A DNA stretch of 64,000 nucleotides from Cyclobacteriaceae bacterium (GCA_019638255.1 JAHBUD010000001.1:2418001-2482000); one strand, 5' to 3'; positions 24,374 to 34,585 are shown, counted from the stretch's first letter. The notes: generated by a model from the sequence alone, not told the origin. Numbers and translations are program-made.

Positions 24374-25807
24374 TTATTCGAGTTTTATATCATCAAAATA
24401 GAATGTGGTTTCACTTGGTTTAACATCGCCCTGGAAGTCAAAGAATAGAACGAATAGATTCCATTTGTTGGAGTCATCAACTGTAAAGGTGAAAGTAAGT
24501 TCTTCCCAAGCATTGGCTACCGTGGTGGTAGCATCAATCTCTTTGTTATTTCCTGCATTGCCAATTTCTTCCATCTTCAGTTTTACAACAGCACCAACAG
24601 CAGGGGAGTAAACCTTTACTTTAAAAGTTTGCTTGGTTGTAAAATCTACCACTCCCGAAAGAGGCGTACTCATGCCGGACCACCCTTGCACACCGGCAAG
24701 CTGATTAACACGTATAACAAAACCGCTTGTATTGATTCCGGTTGAGTGTGGATTCGCAATACGCTCTACATTTACCCCAGCGCCAGCGAAATCAGTTCCA
24801 CCGAATACAGTCCAGGCAGGTGTGCTCGTTTCAAAATCGAAGGAAACATTATTGATGCTGCCAGGTGCCAACGGTGGATCTGGAATAGGGGGCTCTTGCA
24901 ATGGATTGTCATAATGTACCAACACAAAGCGCCAGTAGCCACCAGCATCAACCAGGTTAGTTTCAATAATAAGTGTATCCACTGCTGCGTCAACAAGTTT
25001 TACTATGGTATACGTAACAGCGCTTTGAGGTACCGTAACTTCTGCATTGGTAGCTACTTTGGCCAAACCAGCAAAAGCACCGGTACCATTTAGTGTAAGT
25101 TTTGAATTCTGTACATCATAAGTAAATGAATGGACACCGTCATTCCATGCCGAGATATCCGCACCATCCACATTTACAAAATTTGCAGGAGAATTAGGAA
25201 TACAGCCAGGTACTCCTGTTATAGTGGTGTTCCACACGCCAGATTCAGCCCAGATATCACCATTAGTTTTGTATTCATATTGCCCGTTAAAGCGAAATAA
25301 GTATTCATCGTTTAGCAAGCAAGGACGATTGTGTAAACCTTCCTGCAGCCCAAGTGCGTACCATATTTGTGAACGATCTTGTGGGCCTACAGCAAAAGGG
25401 TAATGACCAGTTGAAACATCACGGATCAACTTCCATGTTTTAGAAACTTCGCCTGTTAGTTTTTTTAATTCAATGTTAGGGTCAGTAATGATAATCTCTT
25501 CCGCTTTGGTTGACACCGCTCCACCACCACCTGTGGCTGTAAGTAGCACTGTGTAAGTACCTGCACCAGTATAGGTATGCACAGGGTTTTCTTGGGTAGA
25601 TGAATTGCCATCACCGAAATTCCAACTGTAGGTGCTGGCATTTTGTGAGAAGTTTGTGAAAGTGACTTTCTTAAAATCATCAGCATCAATTTCGAATTGA
25701 AAGCTGGCGATTGGCTCCGCGGGCGGCACATCGTCATCGCTGCAGGAAAAGGCAAGAAAGGTAACAGCCAGCGCTGTTAGCCATCTTAGTTTTACTCGTT
25801 TTAGCAT
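24374..25807 (-). CDS. PKD-domain surface glycan-binding lipoprotein (SusE/F-position)
   Basis: 477 residues with a lipoprotein signal ending FLAFSCSDDD; the acidic residues after the Cys fit the Bacteroidota export signal to the cell surface. A PKD domain at about 35-110 (TFTNFSQNASTYSWNFGDGN) is followed by a lipocalin-like middle region with a conserved LNDEYLFRFNGQYEYKTNGD block, then a C-terminal galactose-binding-like sandwich (VSFDFETSTPAWTVFGGTDF ... WNLFVLFFDF). It lies right after susD, the usual place of surface glycan-binding proteins. PKD-containing SGBPs are common in laminarin loci. Binding to beta-1,3-glucan is inferred from context. Confidence 0.9.
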   Translation of the reverse strand: MLKRVKLRWLTALAVTFLAFSCSDDDVPPAEPIASFQFEIDADDFKKVTFTNFSQNASTYSWNFGDGNSSTQENPVHTYTGAGTYTVLLTATGGGGAVSTKAEEIIITDPNIELKKLTGEVSKTWKLIRDVSTGHYPFAVGPQDRSQIWYALGLQEGLHNRPCLLNDEYLFRFNGQYEYKTNGDIWAESGVWNTTITGVPGCIPNSPANFVNVDGADISAWNDGVHSFTYDVQNSKLTLNGTGAFAGLAKVATNAEVTVPQSAVTYTIVKLVDAAVDTLIIETNLVDAGGYWRFVLVHYDNPLQEPPIPDPPLAPGSINNVSFDFETSTPAWTVFGGTDFAGAGVNVERIANPHSTGINTSGFVIRVNQLAGVQGWSGMSTPLSGVVDFTTKQTFKVKVYSPAVGAVVKLKMEEIGNAGNNKEIDATTTVANAWEELTFTFTVDDSNKWNLFVLFFDFQGDVKPSETTFYFDDIKLE

Positions 25808-25847
25808 GATTATTATGTTTAGTTATTGTTATGGTTTACAGATTGAT

Positions 25848-27443
25848 TTATTGAAACAGTGATGGATCGGGGAAAGCAGTTAAGCCACCACCGGTTATGT
25901 CAATGTCGCGTTGGGGTATTGGTAAGTAGAGATCGTTTTGATCAAAATTTCCGGAACGCAAATCGGTTGGACCCCACAGATTTGCATTTGCTCGACCTGA
26001 GCGAACGAGGTCAAACCAACGATCACCCTCCCCGGCAAGTTCAGCTCTTCGCTCATACCATATTACCTCCAGAAGCGACCAGTTTAATTCAGCCATCAGG
26101 TCGGTGGCGGTGCGATAGTTACCCGTGTTATCTCCAGGGCCTTTAGCGCGTTCGCGCACCAGGTTTATAGCATTCATGGCGGCACTTTGCGAGCCGCCAC
26201 TGCGCACTAATGCTTCAGCATACATCAGCAGAACATCGGCATAGCGTATGTAGGGTTGGTTGGCATCTTTCAGCACGTTGATCTCACCACCGTTGGGTGC
26301 AGTATAGCCCTTGAAATTGGCGTATTTCCGTTGCCAGTATCCTTGAAAATCGGCAGGGTTTTGTTGAGCAGGTGATACACTACAACCGCCTAGGGCTAAT
26401 TCAGTCTGCGCTATTATGGCTGCATTTCTCCGATAGAAATCATCGGGTAAAAATGAGTTATACAAGTTGGAAGTCGGGAGCATGAATCCCCATCCTTCAG
26501 CATATTCCGCATGGTTAGAGCACAACCCCCTAATGCCGCAAAGCTGCACAATCATGTTTCCGTTTATAAACTCGAACGGTGTTCCGAAGTCAGCGGGCAC
26601 CTCACTTGAGTACTGGATTTCGAAAACTGATTCACTGGTATTGGCTGCGCCAAATGCATAAAGCTCACGATAGTCGTCAATAAGTGAATACTGGTTGGAC
26701 ATAATCACATCGTTCAGATACTGTGCAGCTTTTGTAAACAATTGGGTATCGTCATTTTTCAAATCGGCCCAATAGAGATATGCTTTACCTAGCAATGCTT
26801 GTGCAGCACCTTTTGTGATCCTTCCACGCAGGTTGGAAGGATACGAGAGCGGCAGCAGCGGTATAGCCTCTTCAAGATCCTTGGTAATCTGTGTAAACAC
26901 TTCACTCATGGTGTTACGTGTTGCACTTTTATCATCAGGTTCAGGTTGTTCAAGAATTACCGGAATGGGGCCATACATTCTGAATAATTCAAAATGATAA
27001 AATGCCCGAAGGAATTTGGCTTCAGCCTGGTATTGTTTGATGGCATCGGAAGTGATCTTAACATTATTCAATATCTGGTTGGTTTTATTGATACCGAAAT
27101 AGTTCTTCTTCCAGAAACTGGTTACTTCTGGAGTAAGGGTGTTGGTTAAAAGATCGTCAATTTGTTGCCAGCCGGGTTGATCGAAGTTGGTAGGATCTCC
27201 ACCGGCACGTGCATTATCCGACCATATTTCACCTAACATAACTGTGGATGTCCAGAAGCCATCAACAAACGTCCATTGGATCGGATCGTATGCAGCTATT
27301 AATCCACTAAGTACCTGGTCTTCGGATACATAAAAATTTACCGACAGATATTTGTTTTGAGGCTCAACTTCCAGAAAGTCGCTGCAACCATTTGCAGTGA
27401 ATAGTACGATAAGGGCTATCGAAAATCTTTTAAGGGCGTTCAT
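25848..27443 (-). CDS. susD: SusD/RagB-family outer membrane lipoprotein
   Basis: 531 residues. Lipoprotein signal with Cys in FTANGCSDFLEVEPQ; the SusD N-terminal pattern (FLEVEPQNKYLSVNFYVSED) is followed by TPR-like helices (ITKGAAQALLGKAYLYWADL) and the conserved C-terminal ending (RRAELAGEGDRWFDLVRSG ... LYLPIPQRDIDI). SusD proteins cap the SusC channel and bind the incoming oligosaccharide on the cell surface. It lies 11 bp after susC in the same operon. Confidence 0.96.
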   Translation of the reverse strand: MNALKRFSIALIVLFTANGCSDFLEVEPQNKYLSVNFYVSEDQVLSGLIAAYDPIQWTFVDGFWTSTVMLGEIWSDNARAGGDPTNFDQPGWQQIDDLLTNTLTPEVTSFWKKNYFGINKTNQILNNVKITSDAIKQYQAEAKFLRAFYHFELFRMYGPIPVILEQPEPDDKSATRNTMSEVFTQITKDLEEAIPLLPLSYPSNLRGRITKGAAQALLGKAYLYWADLKNDDTQLFTKAAQYLNDVIMSNQYSLIDDYRELYAFGAANTSESVFEIQYSSEVPADFGTPFEFINGNMIVQLCGIRGLCSNHAEYAEGWGFMLPTSNLYNSFLPDDFYRRNAAIIAQTELALGGCSVSPAQQNPADFQGYWQRKYANFKGYTAPNGGEINVLKDANQPYIRYADVLLMYAEALVRSGGSQSAAMNAINLVRERAKGPGDNTGNYRTATDLMAELNWSLLEVIWYERRAELAGEGDRWFDLVRSGRANANLWGPTDLRSGNFDQNDLYLPIPQRDIDITGGGLTAFPDPSLFQ

Positions 27444-27454
27444 GGTGTTGTTCG

Positions 27455-30400
27455 TTAGAATGATGCGTTTAAACCAAAACCTACTGTCTTCAGTTGCGGA
27501 TAAAATCCCTTGTCAATAGAAGTATCTAAAATCCAACCGCTGGAACCGATCTCCGGGTCGAGGCCTGTATAACCGGTAAGCGTGAGCAGGTTATCAATAG
27601 CTGCATATAGCCTCAGTGTTTTCATTTTAGCTTTGCTAATAATTTTGGCTGGTAGTGTATAGCCTAGTTGAAGAGTTTTCAACCGCAGGTATGAACCATC
27701 TTCTACATAAAAGTCAGAAGGACGGGAGTTGTTGTTAGTATCTGCAGTAGTAAGGCGTGGATAGGAGCCATTGGGATTTGATTCTGTCCAGCGATTAAGC
27801 CACTCAACCTGGTAATTGTTATTCGGAACATCCTGACGTTCGTAAGATCTAAAGATATCGTTGCCAATACTGGCTGAAAAAAGTATTCGAGCATCAAAAC
27901 CTTTATAGCTGGCCGAGAGGTTTAAACCTAGGATGAAGTCTGGCCACGGTTTCCCAATATTGGTTATATCCTTTTCATCAATTATTCCATCGCCATTGAC
28001 ATCAATAAATTTAAGGTCGCCTGGTTTTGCATTGGGTTGAATAGGATCGCCATTGGAATTGATGTAGCTGAATATTTCCGATTGATTGTTAAATACCCCG
28101 CCTGTGCGATAACCTCTGAAATAGCCAATGGGTTGCCCAACTTCCATGCGTGTGATTACGGTATTGCGCACTGGCCAAGTATAGCCATCAATAAATCCGT
28201 TATCGGTTACTTGGGTTACTTTGTTGGTAAGTGTTGTGGCGTTAAAGCCAATATTAAATAGCACATCTTTGAAATGCTTGCGATAGTTGGCCTCCATTTC
28301 AAATCCCTGGTTTACTACTTCGCCAACATTGGCTGTAGGTGGCCTATTGCCGATATACAGTGCAGTAGTAGCTGCCATTAACAAGTTGGAAGTTGTTTTA
28401 CGGTAGTAATCAAACTCGATGGTGAGCCGATCGTCCAGTAAGCCAATTTCCAAGCCGAGGTCAAATTGTTTGCTTTCTTCCCATCGTAAGTTTGGGTTAT
28501 CCAGAAACAGTGATGAGAGCCCTTGGTATATAGTTTGGTTGCCAGGCTTGCCGAACTGATAGGCTCCGGTTATCCCGATTAAAGAAGCATATCCCAGGTT
28601 GCCTATGCGGTCGTTGCCATTAACACCATAGCTGGTTCTTAACTTCAAAAAACTGATTTGTGAAACTGACCAAAACTGTTCGCGACTGATGACCCATCCT
28701 GCTGAGACAGAAGGAAAGAACCCGAAGCGATTGTTGGCACCGAATTTTGAACTGCCATCAATTCGATAGGATGCAGAGAAAAGATAGCGTTCATCAAAAT
28801 TGTAATTTATTCTTCCAAAGAAACTCAATAGTGCCTCGCGTTCCGATGCGCTTCCAGAAGACCTACGGAGTGAGTCTGGTGTGTTATCAATGAATTGGAA
28901 ATTGGGATTGAACTGAACTTCTTCCGGAATGCCAGAAGACGATCCGCTAAAACCTGAGGATGATTGCTCACGGGCAGTAGTACCGAGTGTAAAAACAGCA
29001 TGATGTTTCCCCTGGTCATAGGCATAATTCATATAGTTCTCCCACTGCCATATGAATACATTCGAGGTGTACCTATAAACGTCATTTAATTCGTTTGTAA
29101 GTGGAAGTTGGTTACCATTGGTGTCAAAAAAATTATACGAGGGGGCGAATCCTTCACCATTGTAGTAGTTGTAGTCAATACCGAAGTCGGTCTTGAAAAA
29201 GAAATTTTTGAAAGGACTAATTTTCAAAAAAATATTTCCGAGTAAACCATCTTGCGATGTACGGTTGTTGCTGATAAATATCCGGCTTAACGGATTTAAA
29301 TATTCTTTTTGTACATAAGGAGATTGTGCAAATCCGAACGTCCCATTTTCATCAAACACCGGAGTTAGGGGGTCGTAAACCAATGCATCACTGATGGGAG
29401 AGCCAAACGCATTGTTTTCAGGAATGCGTTCATTTTGTGAATGATTAAAAAATAGCGTTTGGCCAAAGCTAATGTAGGCGTTTATTTGTTGTTCGGAGTT
29501 AAGCCGGGCCGTAATGCGTTGAGCGTTTGATTTATCGGGCGCGATAATACCTTTCTGATCAAAATAGGAGAGCGAAGCAAACGTTGAACTTGTTTCGCTG
29601 CCTTTTGAAACTGACAATTGATGGGTTTGTGTGCTGGCTGGTTCGAAAATAGTTTGCATCCAGTTGGTGTTGGTGCTAATTGAACCATGATCTGGAAAGC
29701 CTGGCGGGAGAGGGGTGTTACCGGCAGCATACTTCTCTCTAATGGCTGTAACATACTGAGAGGCATCCATCATCTCCGGGACTTTCCAGGGTTGCTGAAT
29801 TCCGTAGAAGAATGAATAATTCAAATTGGCATCTCCGGCTTTTGCTTTTTTTGTAGTAACCATAATTACTCCGTTAGCAGCGCGCGAGCCATAGATTGCC
29901 GTAGAGGCTCCATCTTTCAATATTTGAATAGATTCAATGTCATCCGGATTGAGCGCAGCAAGCAAGCCATCATTGGAGTTGACACCATCGATAATAATCA
30001 AGGGATTGTTGTTACCATTTGTACCAACACCACGAATAAAAATATTTTGTGCAGAACCCGGCTGGCCTGATGCCGATTTGAAGGTTACACCGGCCACCTG
30101 ACCTTGCATTATTTGATCAACACGGGCAGAACTGAAACCTTTAAGGTCGGCTGATTCCACCTTAGACATGGAAGCAGTGGCTACACTCTTTTTCTGTACT
30201 CCATAGCCAATCACTACAATCTCCGATAGTGCAAGCACATCTTCTTCCAGTGTAACATTGATCTGGGTTTTGCCGGAAATATTCAGTTCAGTAGTTTGAT
30301 AGCCTATGAAGCTGAAGATTAAGACTCCTGCGGAAGGTGCTTCCAGACTATAGTTACCATCGGCATCAGTAGTGGTACCCATCATGGTGTTTTTTAGCTG

Positions 30401-30520
30401 AACGTTTGCCCCAGGTATGGGCTGCCCGGTAGCATCTGTAACTTTACCGGTAACGGTTAACTGAGCCCAACCAATTGCTGAACTGCAAATCAGTAGTGCC
30501 GATGCTAGAATTGTTCTCAT
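27455..30520 (-). CDS. susC: SusC-family TonB-dependent transporter
   Basis: 1021 residues. Signal peptide MRTILASALLICSSAIGWAQ; carboxypeptidase-regulatory-like domain (LTVTGKVTDATGQPIPGANV ... TTDADGNYSLEAPSAG), then the SusC signature between the two (EDVLALSEIVVIGYGVQKKS), a plug domain (GVNSNDGLLAALNPDDIESI ... LKDGASTAIYGSRAANGVI) and a 22-strand barrel ending in the aromatic FGLNASF. It imports oligosaccharides using TonB energy together with SusD. A matching promoter was found at 30669-30701. There is no sigma-interacting STN domain, so regulation is by the divergent regulator rather than an ECF sigma factor. Confidence 0.97.
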   Translation of the reverse strand: MRTILASALLICSSAIGWAQLTVTGKVTDATGQPIPGANVQLKNTMMGTTTDADGNYSLEAPSAGVLIFSFIGYQTTELNISGKTQINVTLEEDVLALSEIVVIGYGVQKKSVATASMSKVESADLKGFSSARVDQIMQGQVAGVTFKSASGQPGSAQNIFIRGVGTNGNNNPLIIIDGVNSNDGLLAALNPDDIESIQILKDGASTAIYGSRAANGVIMVTTKKAKAGDANLNYSFFYGIQQPWKVPEMMDASQYVTAIREKYAAGNTPLPPGFPDHGSISTNTNWMQTIFEPASTQTHQLSVSKGSETSSTFASLSYFDQKGIIAPDKSNAQRITARLNSEQQINAYISFGQTLFFNHSQNERIPENNAFGSPISDALVYDPLTPVFDENGTFGFAQSPYVQKEYLNPLSRIFISNNRTSQDGLLGNIFLKISPFKNFFFKTDFGIDYNYYNGEGFAPSYNFFDTNGNQLPLTNELNDVYRYTSNVFIWQWENYMNYAYDQGKHHAVFTLGTTAREQSSSGFSGSSSGIPEEVQFNPNFQFIDNTPDSLRRSSGSASEREALLSFFGRINYNFDERYLFSASYRIDGSSKFGANNRFGFFPSVSAGWVISREQFWSVSQISFLKLRTSYGVNGNDRIGNLGYASLIGITGAYQFGKPGNQTIYQGLSSLFLDNPNLRWEESKQFDLGLEIGLLDDRLTIEFDYYRKTTSNLLMAATTALYIGNRPPTANVGEVVNQGFEMEANYRKHFKDVLFNIGFNATTLTNKVTQVTDNGFIDGYTWPVRNTVITRMEVGQPIGYFRGYRTGGVFNNQSEIFSYINSNGDPIQPNAKPGDLKFIDVNGDGIIDEKDITNIGKPWPDFILGLNLSASYKGFDARILFSASIGNDIFRSYERQDVPNNNYQVEWLNRWTESNPNGSYPRLTTADTNNNSRPSDFYVEDGSYLRLKTLQLGYTLPAKIISKAKMKTLRLYAAIDNLLTLTGYTGLDPEIGSSGWILDTSIDKGFYPQLKTVGFGLNASF

Positions 30521-30607
30521 TAGCGGATGACTTTATTGATTAGTATTGGTGCAAGGCATTTCTGATTCTGCAATCGAATGCAATGCGTTCCAAAAGTCAT
30601 CCATTTA

Positions 30608-30647
30608 GAAGTAGTCGCCTATTATTCGGATTCATCAATACTACTTC
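30608..30647. promoter_or_regulatory. Inverted repeat in the susC leader/regulatory region
   Basis: GAAGTAGT (30608-30615) and ACTACTTC (30640-30647) form a perfect 8-bp inverted repeat with 24 bp between. Alternative arms CCTATT/AATAGG and GTAGTC/GACTAC (30611-30666) overlap it. It lies just downstream of the predicted susC start site, so it is a leader hairpin or an operator for the divergent LuxR-type regulator. Confidence 0.45.
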
Positions 30648-30668
30648 AAATAGGTAAACTGACTACAT

Positions 30669-30701
30669 CAAAATTACATCATGCATTAAAATATGGTCAA
30701 A
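30669..30701 (-). promoter_or_regulatory. Predicted promoter of the susC operon
   Basis: Read leftward: TTTG (30701-30698), a 21-bp spacer, TAATTTTG (30676-30669). This matches the Bacteroidota primary-sigma consensus TTTG-N19-21-TAnnTTTG. Transcription would start near 30662, giving a leader of about 140 nt before the susC ATG at 30520. Confidence 0.65.
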
Positions 30702-30767
30702 ATTCGTTCAATTTTAGATATTTGGTCATAAGTTTAGTACAACATATTAAAGTTCCTGTTACAACAT

Positions 30768-33677
30768 ATGAGTTATTGGAAAGCATTTTTTGGTCTTTTT
30801 CTGGGTACACTCCCATATTTCGGTGTTTCGCAATCGCCAGTAATGGGTATTCCGTTTATCCGGAACTTCAGTACTCAGGAATATCGGGCTGGTATTCAAA
30901 ACTGGCAGATAACACAGGATGCGCGTGGTGTCGTGTATATCGCCAATAATTTCGGGCTGTTGGAGTATGATGGAAACAACTGGGAAGTTTATCCAACCAC
31001 CGGGGGTTCAAAAATGCGAAGTTTGGCTATTGATCCTTCAGGCAAAGTATATGTTGGTTGCCAGCGGGAATTCGGGTACTTCTTTCCTGACTTCAATGGC
31101 CGATTAACCTACACATCGTTAGCCGACAGTTTACCCAGCTCCTTTCGGAATTTTGATGAAACCTGGAAACTGTTTCTGGATGGTAGCCGCCAATACTATT
31201 GCACATTTACTAACATATACATTTACGAAAAGGACTCCATTACCATTATAGAACCTGAAAACCCATTGGAGCTTTCATTTTTGGTGAACAGGGAGTTATG
31301 GGTTGATCAGCGAGGGGCTGGTTTATCCAAACTTAATGGCAATAAATTGTCAATTTTACCGGGTGGTGATTTTTTTAAAGACAAGCGAGTCTCATCGATA
31401 CTGCCTGGCTATGATCAGAAAGTCCTAATATCAACCTACAACGATGGAATTTTCGAGTACTCCCCGTTACAAATAAAGCCCTGGAGCATTGCACATCACA
31501 AAAGATTCAAGGATGCCATTATTAATGTGATGATTCGGTTAAAGAATGGCAACTATGCTATTGGAACTCAAAATGAAGGCCTGCTGATCGTGAACAATAA
31601 TGGAGAGCTGATGCGGCAATTCACCACCGGAAAGGGGTTAGGCAATCGTACTGTCCTTAGTGTTATGGAGGATGATGCACAGAATTTGTGGGTTGGATTG
31701 AACAACGGACTAACGTATATCGAACTTGGGTCACCGTTTACTTTTATCAATGAGTCAATTGGATTGCCGGGCACAGGCTATGCGGCATACCTTGATAACA
31801 ATGACTTGTATCTGGGCACAAATACCGGCCTTTACAAAAAGGATTTATCCCAACGCGATAGCCCATTTAAATTGATGGAAGGAACCCAGGGTCAGGTTTA
31901 TCATGTAGGTAAGTATGGTGATGATATATTGTTGGGGCATCATAACGGTTCTTACAGAATTGAAAATGATCGTGCAGTTTTGCTTTCAGCTGCGCCAGGG
32001 TCTTGGATTTTTGTGCCATTGTCGAATCAACCCGATTTGCTTATTGGTGGATTGTACGGAGGATTGCAGTTGTTTTCTAAAAGGAATAACCATTGGGAGT
32101 ACGAGCGCAAAATCAGTGCTTATTCAGAGTCATCCCGGGTGATGGAGCAGGATGTGGAGGGTAATTTATGGATTACCCATGGGTATAAGGGTGTGTTTAA
32201 ACTTAAAAACTATTTAACCGACAGTACTCATGTCTCATTCTATGGACAAGAATCAGGCTTTCCGTCCAACATGCTTATCAATGTCTATAAAATTCGTAAT
32301 GAACTGATTTTTACATCTGAGCGTGGAGTTTACCAGTTTGACGCTGGTAAAAATTATTTTGAACGTAACCCATTTTTTACAAAGCTGATGGATGAGAATG
32401 TACAGCTATGGAAAGTGCAAGAAGATGCCATGCAGCGTATTTATTTTATTGGCCGCGATCAGATTGGGAGATTACAGAAAACAGCAATCGGTGAATATGA
32501 TTATATACCAAAGGCCAATCTGTTTAGTACTATTCGTAGCTATTTGAATGACGATCTTGAGACGATTATCGTTTTAAGTAATAATGAGGTTCTATTTGGT
32601 GCAAAGGAGGGGTTTGTTCACTACGATCCCAATTTTAATATAACTAAGGGGGTTCCATTTAAAACATTGATCAGACGATTCAGTGTTACAGCGAGTGGGG
32701 ATTCTGTGATTTACTACGGAAATCAAGCAAAACCTTTCGCAATGAATGGTGCAATTTCGAGCAACAGGAATATTCGTTTGCCCTACGCACTTAATTCTGT
32801 GGCATTTAGCTTTGCTGCGCCTGCCTTCGAAATTAGCGATCAGTTAATGCATCAATTTAAGCTTGAGAATTTTGATAGGGTTTGGTCCGAGTGGACTACA
32901 ACTACAAGGAAGGAATACACCAATCTTAAAGAAGGAAGCTACACATTTCATGTTCGATCACGCAATTCGATGGGTGATATTAGCGGGGAAGCAACGTATA
33001 CATTCATAATACTACCACCTTGGTATCGTACAGCATGGGCCTTTTCAGGATATGCATTAACCATCATAATAGCATTGTTTTTGAGTTTTGCCCTAATCGA
33101 TCGTAAATACAAATATGAAAGGCGTGTTCTCACCATTCAGCAAAAGAAGGAATTAATAAGAAAGGAAAATGAAATTGAGCAGTTGGAACTTCGAAACCAA
33201 CAGGAAATAACCCGCCTGATGAATGAAAAGCTTGAATCAGAGTTACAACATAAGAATAAGGAGCTTGCTACTTCTACAATTCATTTGCTCAATAAGAACG
33301 AGTTTATTTCGCACCTCAAAGATCATTTACAATCGGTGGCCAGGAAAAATGGCAAAACAGAAACAACTCAGGAATTGGTTCAGATGATCGGAGAGATTGA
33401 ATCTAATCTTTCTTCAGATTCAGATTGGGAGAACTTCCAGCAGCATTTTGATAATGTGCATGGCGACTTCTCCAGGAGGTTTCGTTCTGCTTTCCCGAAT
33501 CTTAGTCCGCAGGAAATGAAGTTGTGTGCTTACTTGCGAATGAACTTATCAACAAAAGAAATTGCAAACTTATTGAGCATTTCTATTCGGGGGGTAGAAA
33601 TTAGCCGATACAGGTTACGGAAAAAACTAAAATTAGATCGTAATACAAATCTTCAGGAATTCATTCTGAATTTCTAA
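30768..33677 (+). CDS. Membrane-spanning propeller/Y_Y_Y/LuxR sensor-regulator of the PUL
   Basis: 969 residues. A signal/anchor at the N-terminus is followed by about 600 residues of beta-propeller repeats (GLLEYDGNNWEVYPTTGG, DDAQNLWVGLNNGLTYIE) and a Y_Y_Y domain (YALNSVAFSFAAPAFEISDQ ... TTTTRKEYTNLKEGSYTFHV). One TM helix at about 757-780 (FSGYALTIIIALFLSFALI), a cytoplasmic coiled coil (KENEIEQLELRNQQEITRLM) and a C-terminal LuxR helix-turn-helix (LSPQEMKLCAYLRMNLSTKE ... SIRGVEISRYRLRKKL) follow. It senses a periplasmic ligand and acts on DNA directly without kinase or receiver. Divergent from susC, it is the likely glucan sensor of this locus. Confidence 0.93.
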   Translation: MSYWKAFFGLFLGTLPYFGVSQSPVMGIPFIRNFSTQEYRAGIQNWQITQDARGVVYIANNFGLLEYDGNNWEVYPTTGGSKMRSLAIDPSGKVYVGCQREFGYFFPDFNGRLTYTSLADSLPSSFRNFDETWKLFLDGSRQYYCTFTNIYIYEKDSITIIEPENPLELSFLVNRELWVDQRGAGLSKLNGNKLSILPGGDFFKDKRVSSILPGYDQKVLISTYNDGIFEYSPLQIKPWSIAHHKRFKDAIINVMIRLKNGNYAIGTQNEGLLIVNNNGELMRQFTTGKGLGNRTVLSVMEDDAQNLWVGLNNGLTYIELGSPFTFINESIGLPGTGYAAYLDNNDLYLGTNTGLYKKDLSQRDSPFKLMEGTQGQVYHVGKYGDDILLGHHNGSYRIENDRAVLLSAAPGSWIFVPLSNQPDLLIGGLYGGLQLFSKRNNHWEYERKISAYSESSRVMEQDVEGNLWITHGYKGVFKLKNYLTDSTHVSFYGQESGFPSNMLINVYKIRNELIFTSERGVYQFDAGKNYFERNPFFTKLMDENVQLWKVQEDAMQRIYFIGRDQIGRLQKTAIGEYDYIPKANLFSTIRSYLNDDLETIIVLSNNEVLFGAKEGFVHYDPNFNITKGVPFKTLIRRFSVTASGDSVIYYGNQAKPFAMNGAISSNRNIRLPYALNSVAFSFAAPAFEISDQLMHQFKLENFDRVWSEWTTTTRKEYTNLKEGSYTFHVRSRNSMGDISGEATYTFIILPPWYRTAWAFSGYALTIIIALFLSFALIDRKYKYERRVLTIQQKKELIRKENEIEQLELRNQQEITRLMNEKLESELQHKNKELATSTIHLLNKNEFISHLKDHLQSVARKNGKTETTQELVQMIGEIESNLSSDSDWENFQQHFDNVHGDFSRRFRSAFPNLSPQEMKLCAYLRMNLSTKEIANLLSISIRGVEISRYRLRKKLKLDRNTNLQEFILNF

Positions 33678-33681
33678 CAGT

Positions 33682-34554
33682 TCAATGAATGTGTGTCTTT
33701 AACTTTTTGTAAATCATTCCGTGCGAAGGAGATAACAACATGGCCAATGCAAAATGTACTCCACTCATGGTGGCTATTGCCCCGGCAATGGAGCCATCAA
33801 GCCAAACGGCAAGGTAGTATCCGGTTATCGATGAGAGTACACCCATCAGGCAAGCCAGTGCCAACATGGTTTTGAAATTATCGGTTAACAAATATGCAGT
33901 GGCAGCAGGAGCAATCAACAAAGCTACCACTAAGATGGCGCCTACGGATTCAAAAGAGGCTACAGTTGTCATAGACACGGCACCCATTAATGCGTAATGC
34001 CATACCGTTGTGGAAATACCAATCGCTGTGGCAAAGTATGGATCGAAGGTGGTTAGAAATAATTTTCGATAGGCCAGTGAAACAAAAAGAAGGTTTACAA
34101 TCAGAATGATCCCCGAAACATACAGCGCCTTTGGACCGATGTTAATCCCACCTTGAGTGATGATGACATCCAACGGTACATACGCTATTTCGCCATAGAG
34201 TACACAATCCTGATCAAGATCAACCTTCCCGGCAAAGAGCGAAATCAGCACCACGCCAATCGCAAACAACCAGGTAAAGGTTACGCCAATAGAGGCATCG
34301 GTTTGTAAGCGTGCTTTTTTATGAAAAAACTCGATTAAAAAAGTTGTGAACATTCCAATAATCCCGGCTCCAATCAACATCGTTACAGAATCTCTTGAAC
34401 CCGATAATAAAAATGCAATAACAATTCCCGGTAATACAGCATGCGAAATTGCATCGCCCACCATGGCCATCCTGCGTAAGATGAGGAAACAACCCAGCAA
34501 TGCACAGCTGGCAGAAACGAGAGAGGCGGTGAGGATGATGTAGAGGTCGTTCAT
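33682..34554 (-). CDS. Metal ABC transporter permease (ZnuB/TroD family)
   Basis: 290 residues from the ATG at 34554; the frame opens four codons earlier at a TTG. About eight TM helices are visible, with the family motif RMAMVGDAISHAVLPGIVIA near residue 30 and the C-terminal VALLIAPAATAYLLTDNF. It is the second permease of a Mn/Fe/Zn-type importer together with the permease at 35002. It is the last gene of the operon and is separated from the rest by a broken gene (34586-34938). Convergent with the PUL regulator with a 4-bp gap. Metal specificity is not certain. Confidence 0.9.
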   Translation of the reverse strand: MNDLYIILTASLVSASCALLGCFLILRRMAMVGDAISHAVLPGIVIAFLLSGSRDSVTMLIGAGIIGMFTTFLIEFFHKKARLQTDASIGVTFTWLFAIGVVLISLFAGKVDLDQDCVLYGEIAYVPLDVIITQGGINIGPKALYVSGIILIVNLLFVSLAYRKLFLTTFDPYFATAIGISTTVWHYALMGAVSMTTVASFESVGAILVVALLIAPAATAYLLTDNFKTMLALACLMGVLSSITGYYLAVWLDGSIAGAIATMSGVHFALAMLLSPSHGMIYKKLKTHIH

Positions 34555-34585
34555 TTGAATTATCAATTAGCAATGATCAATTATT

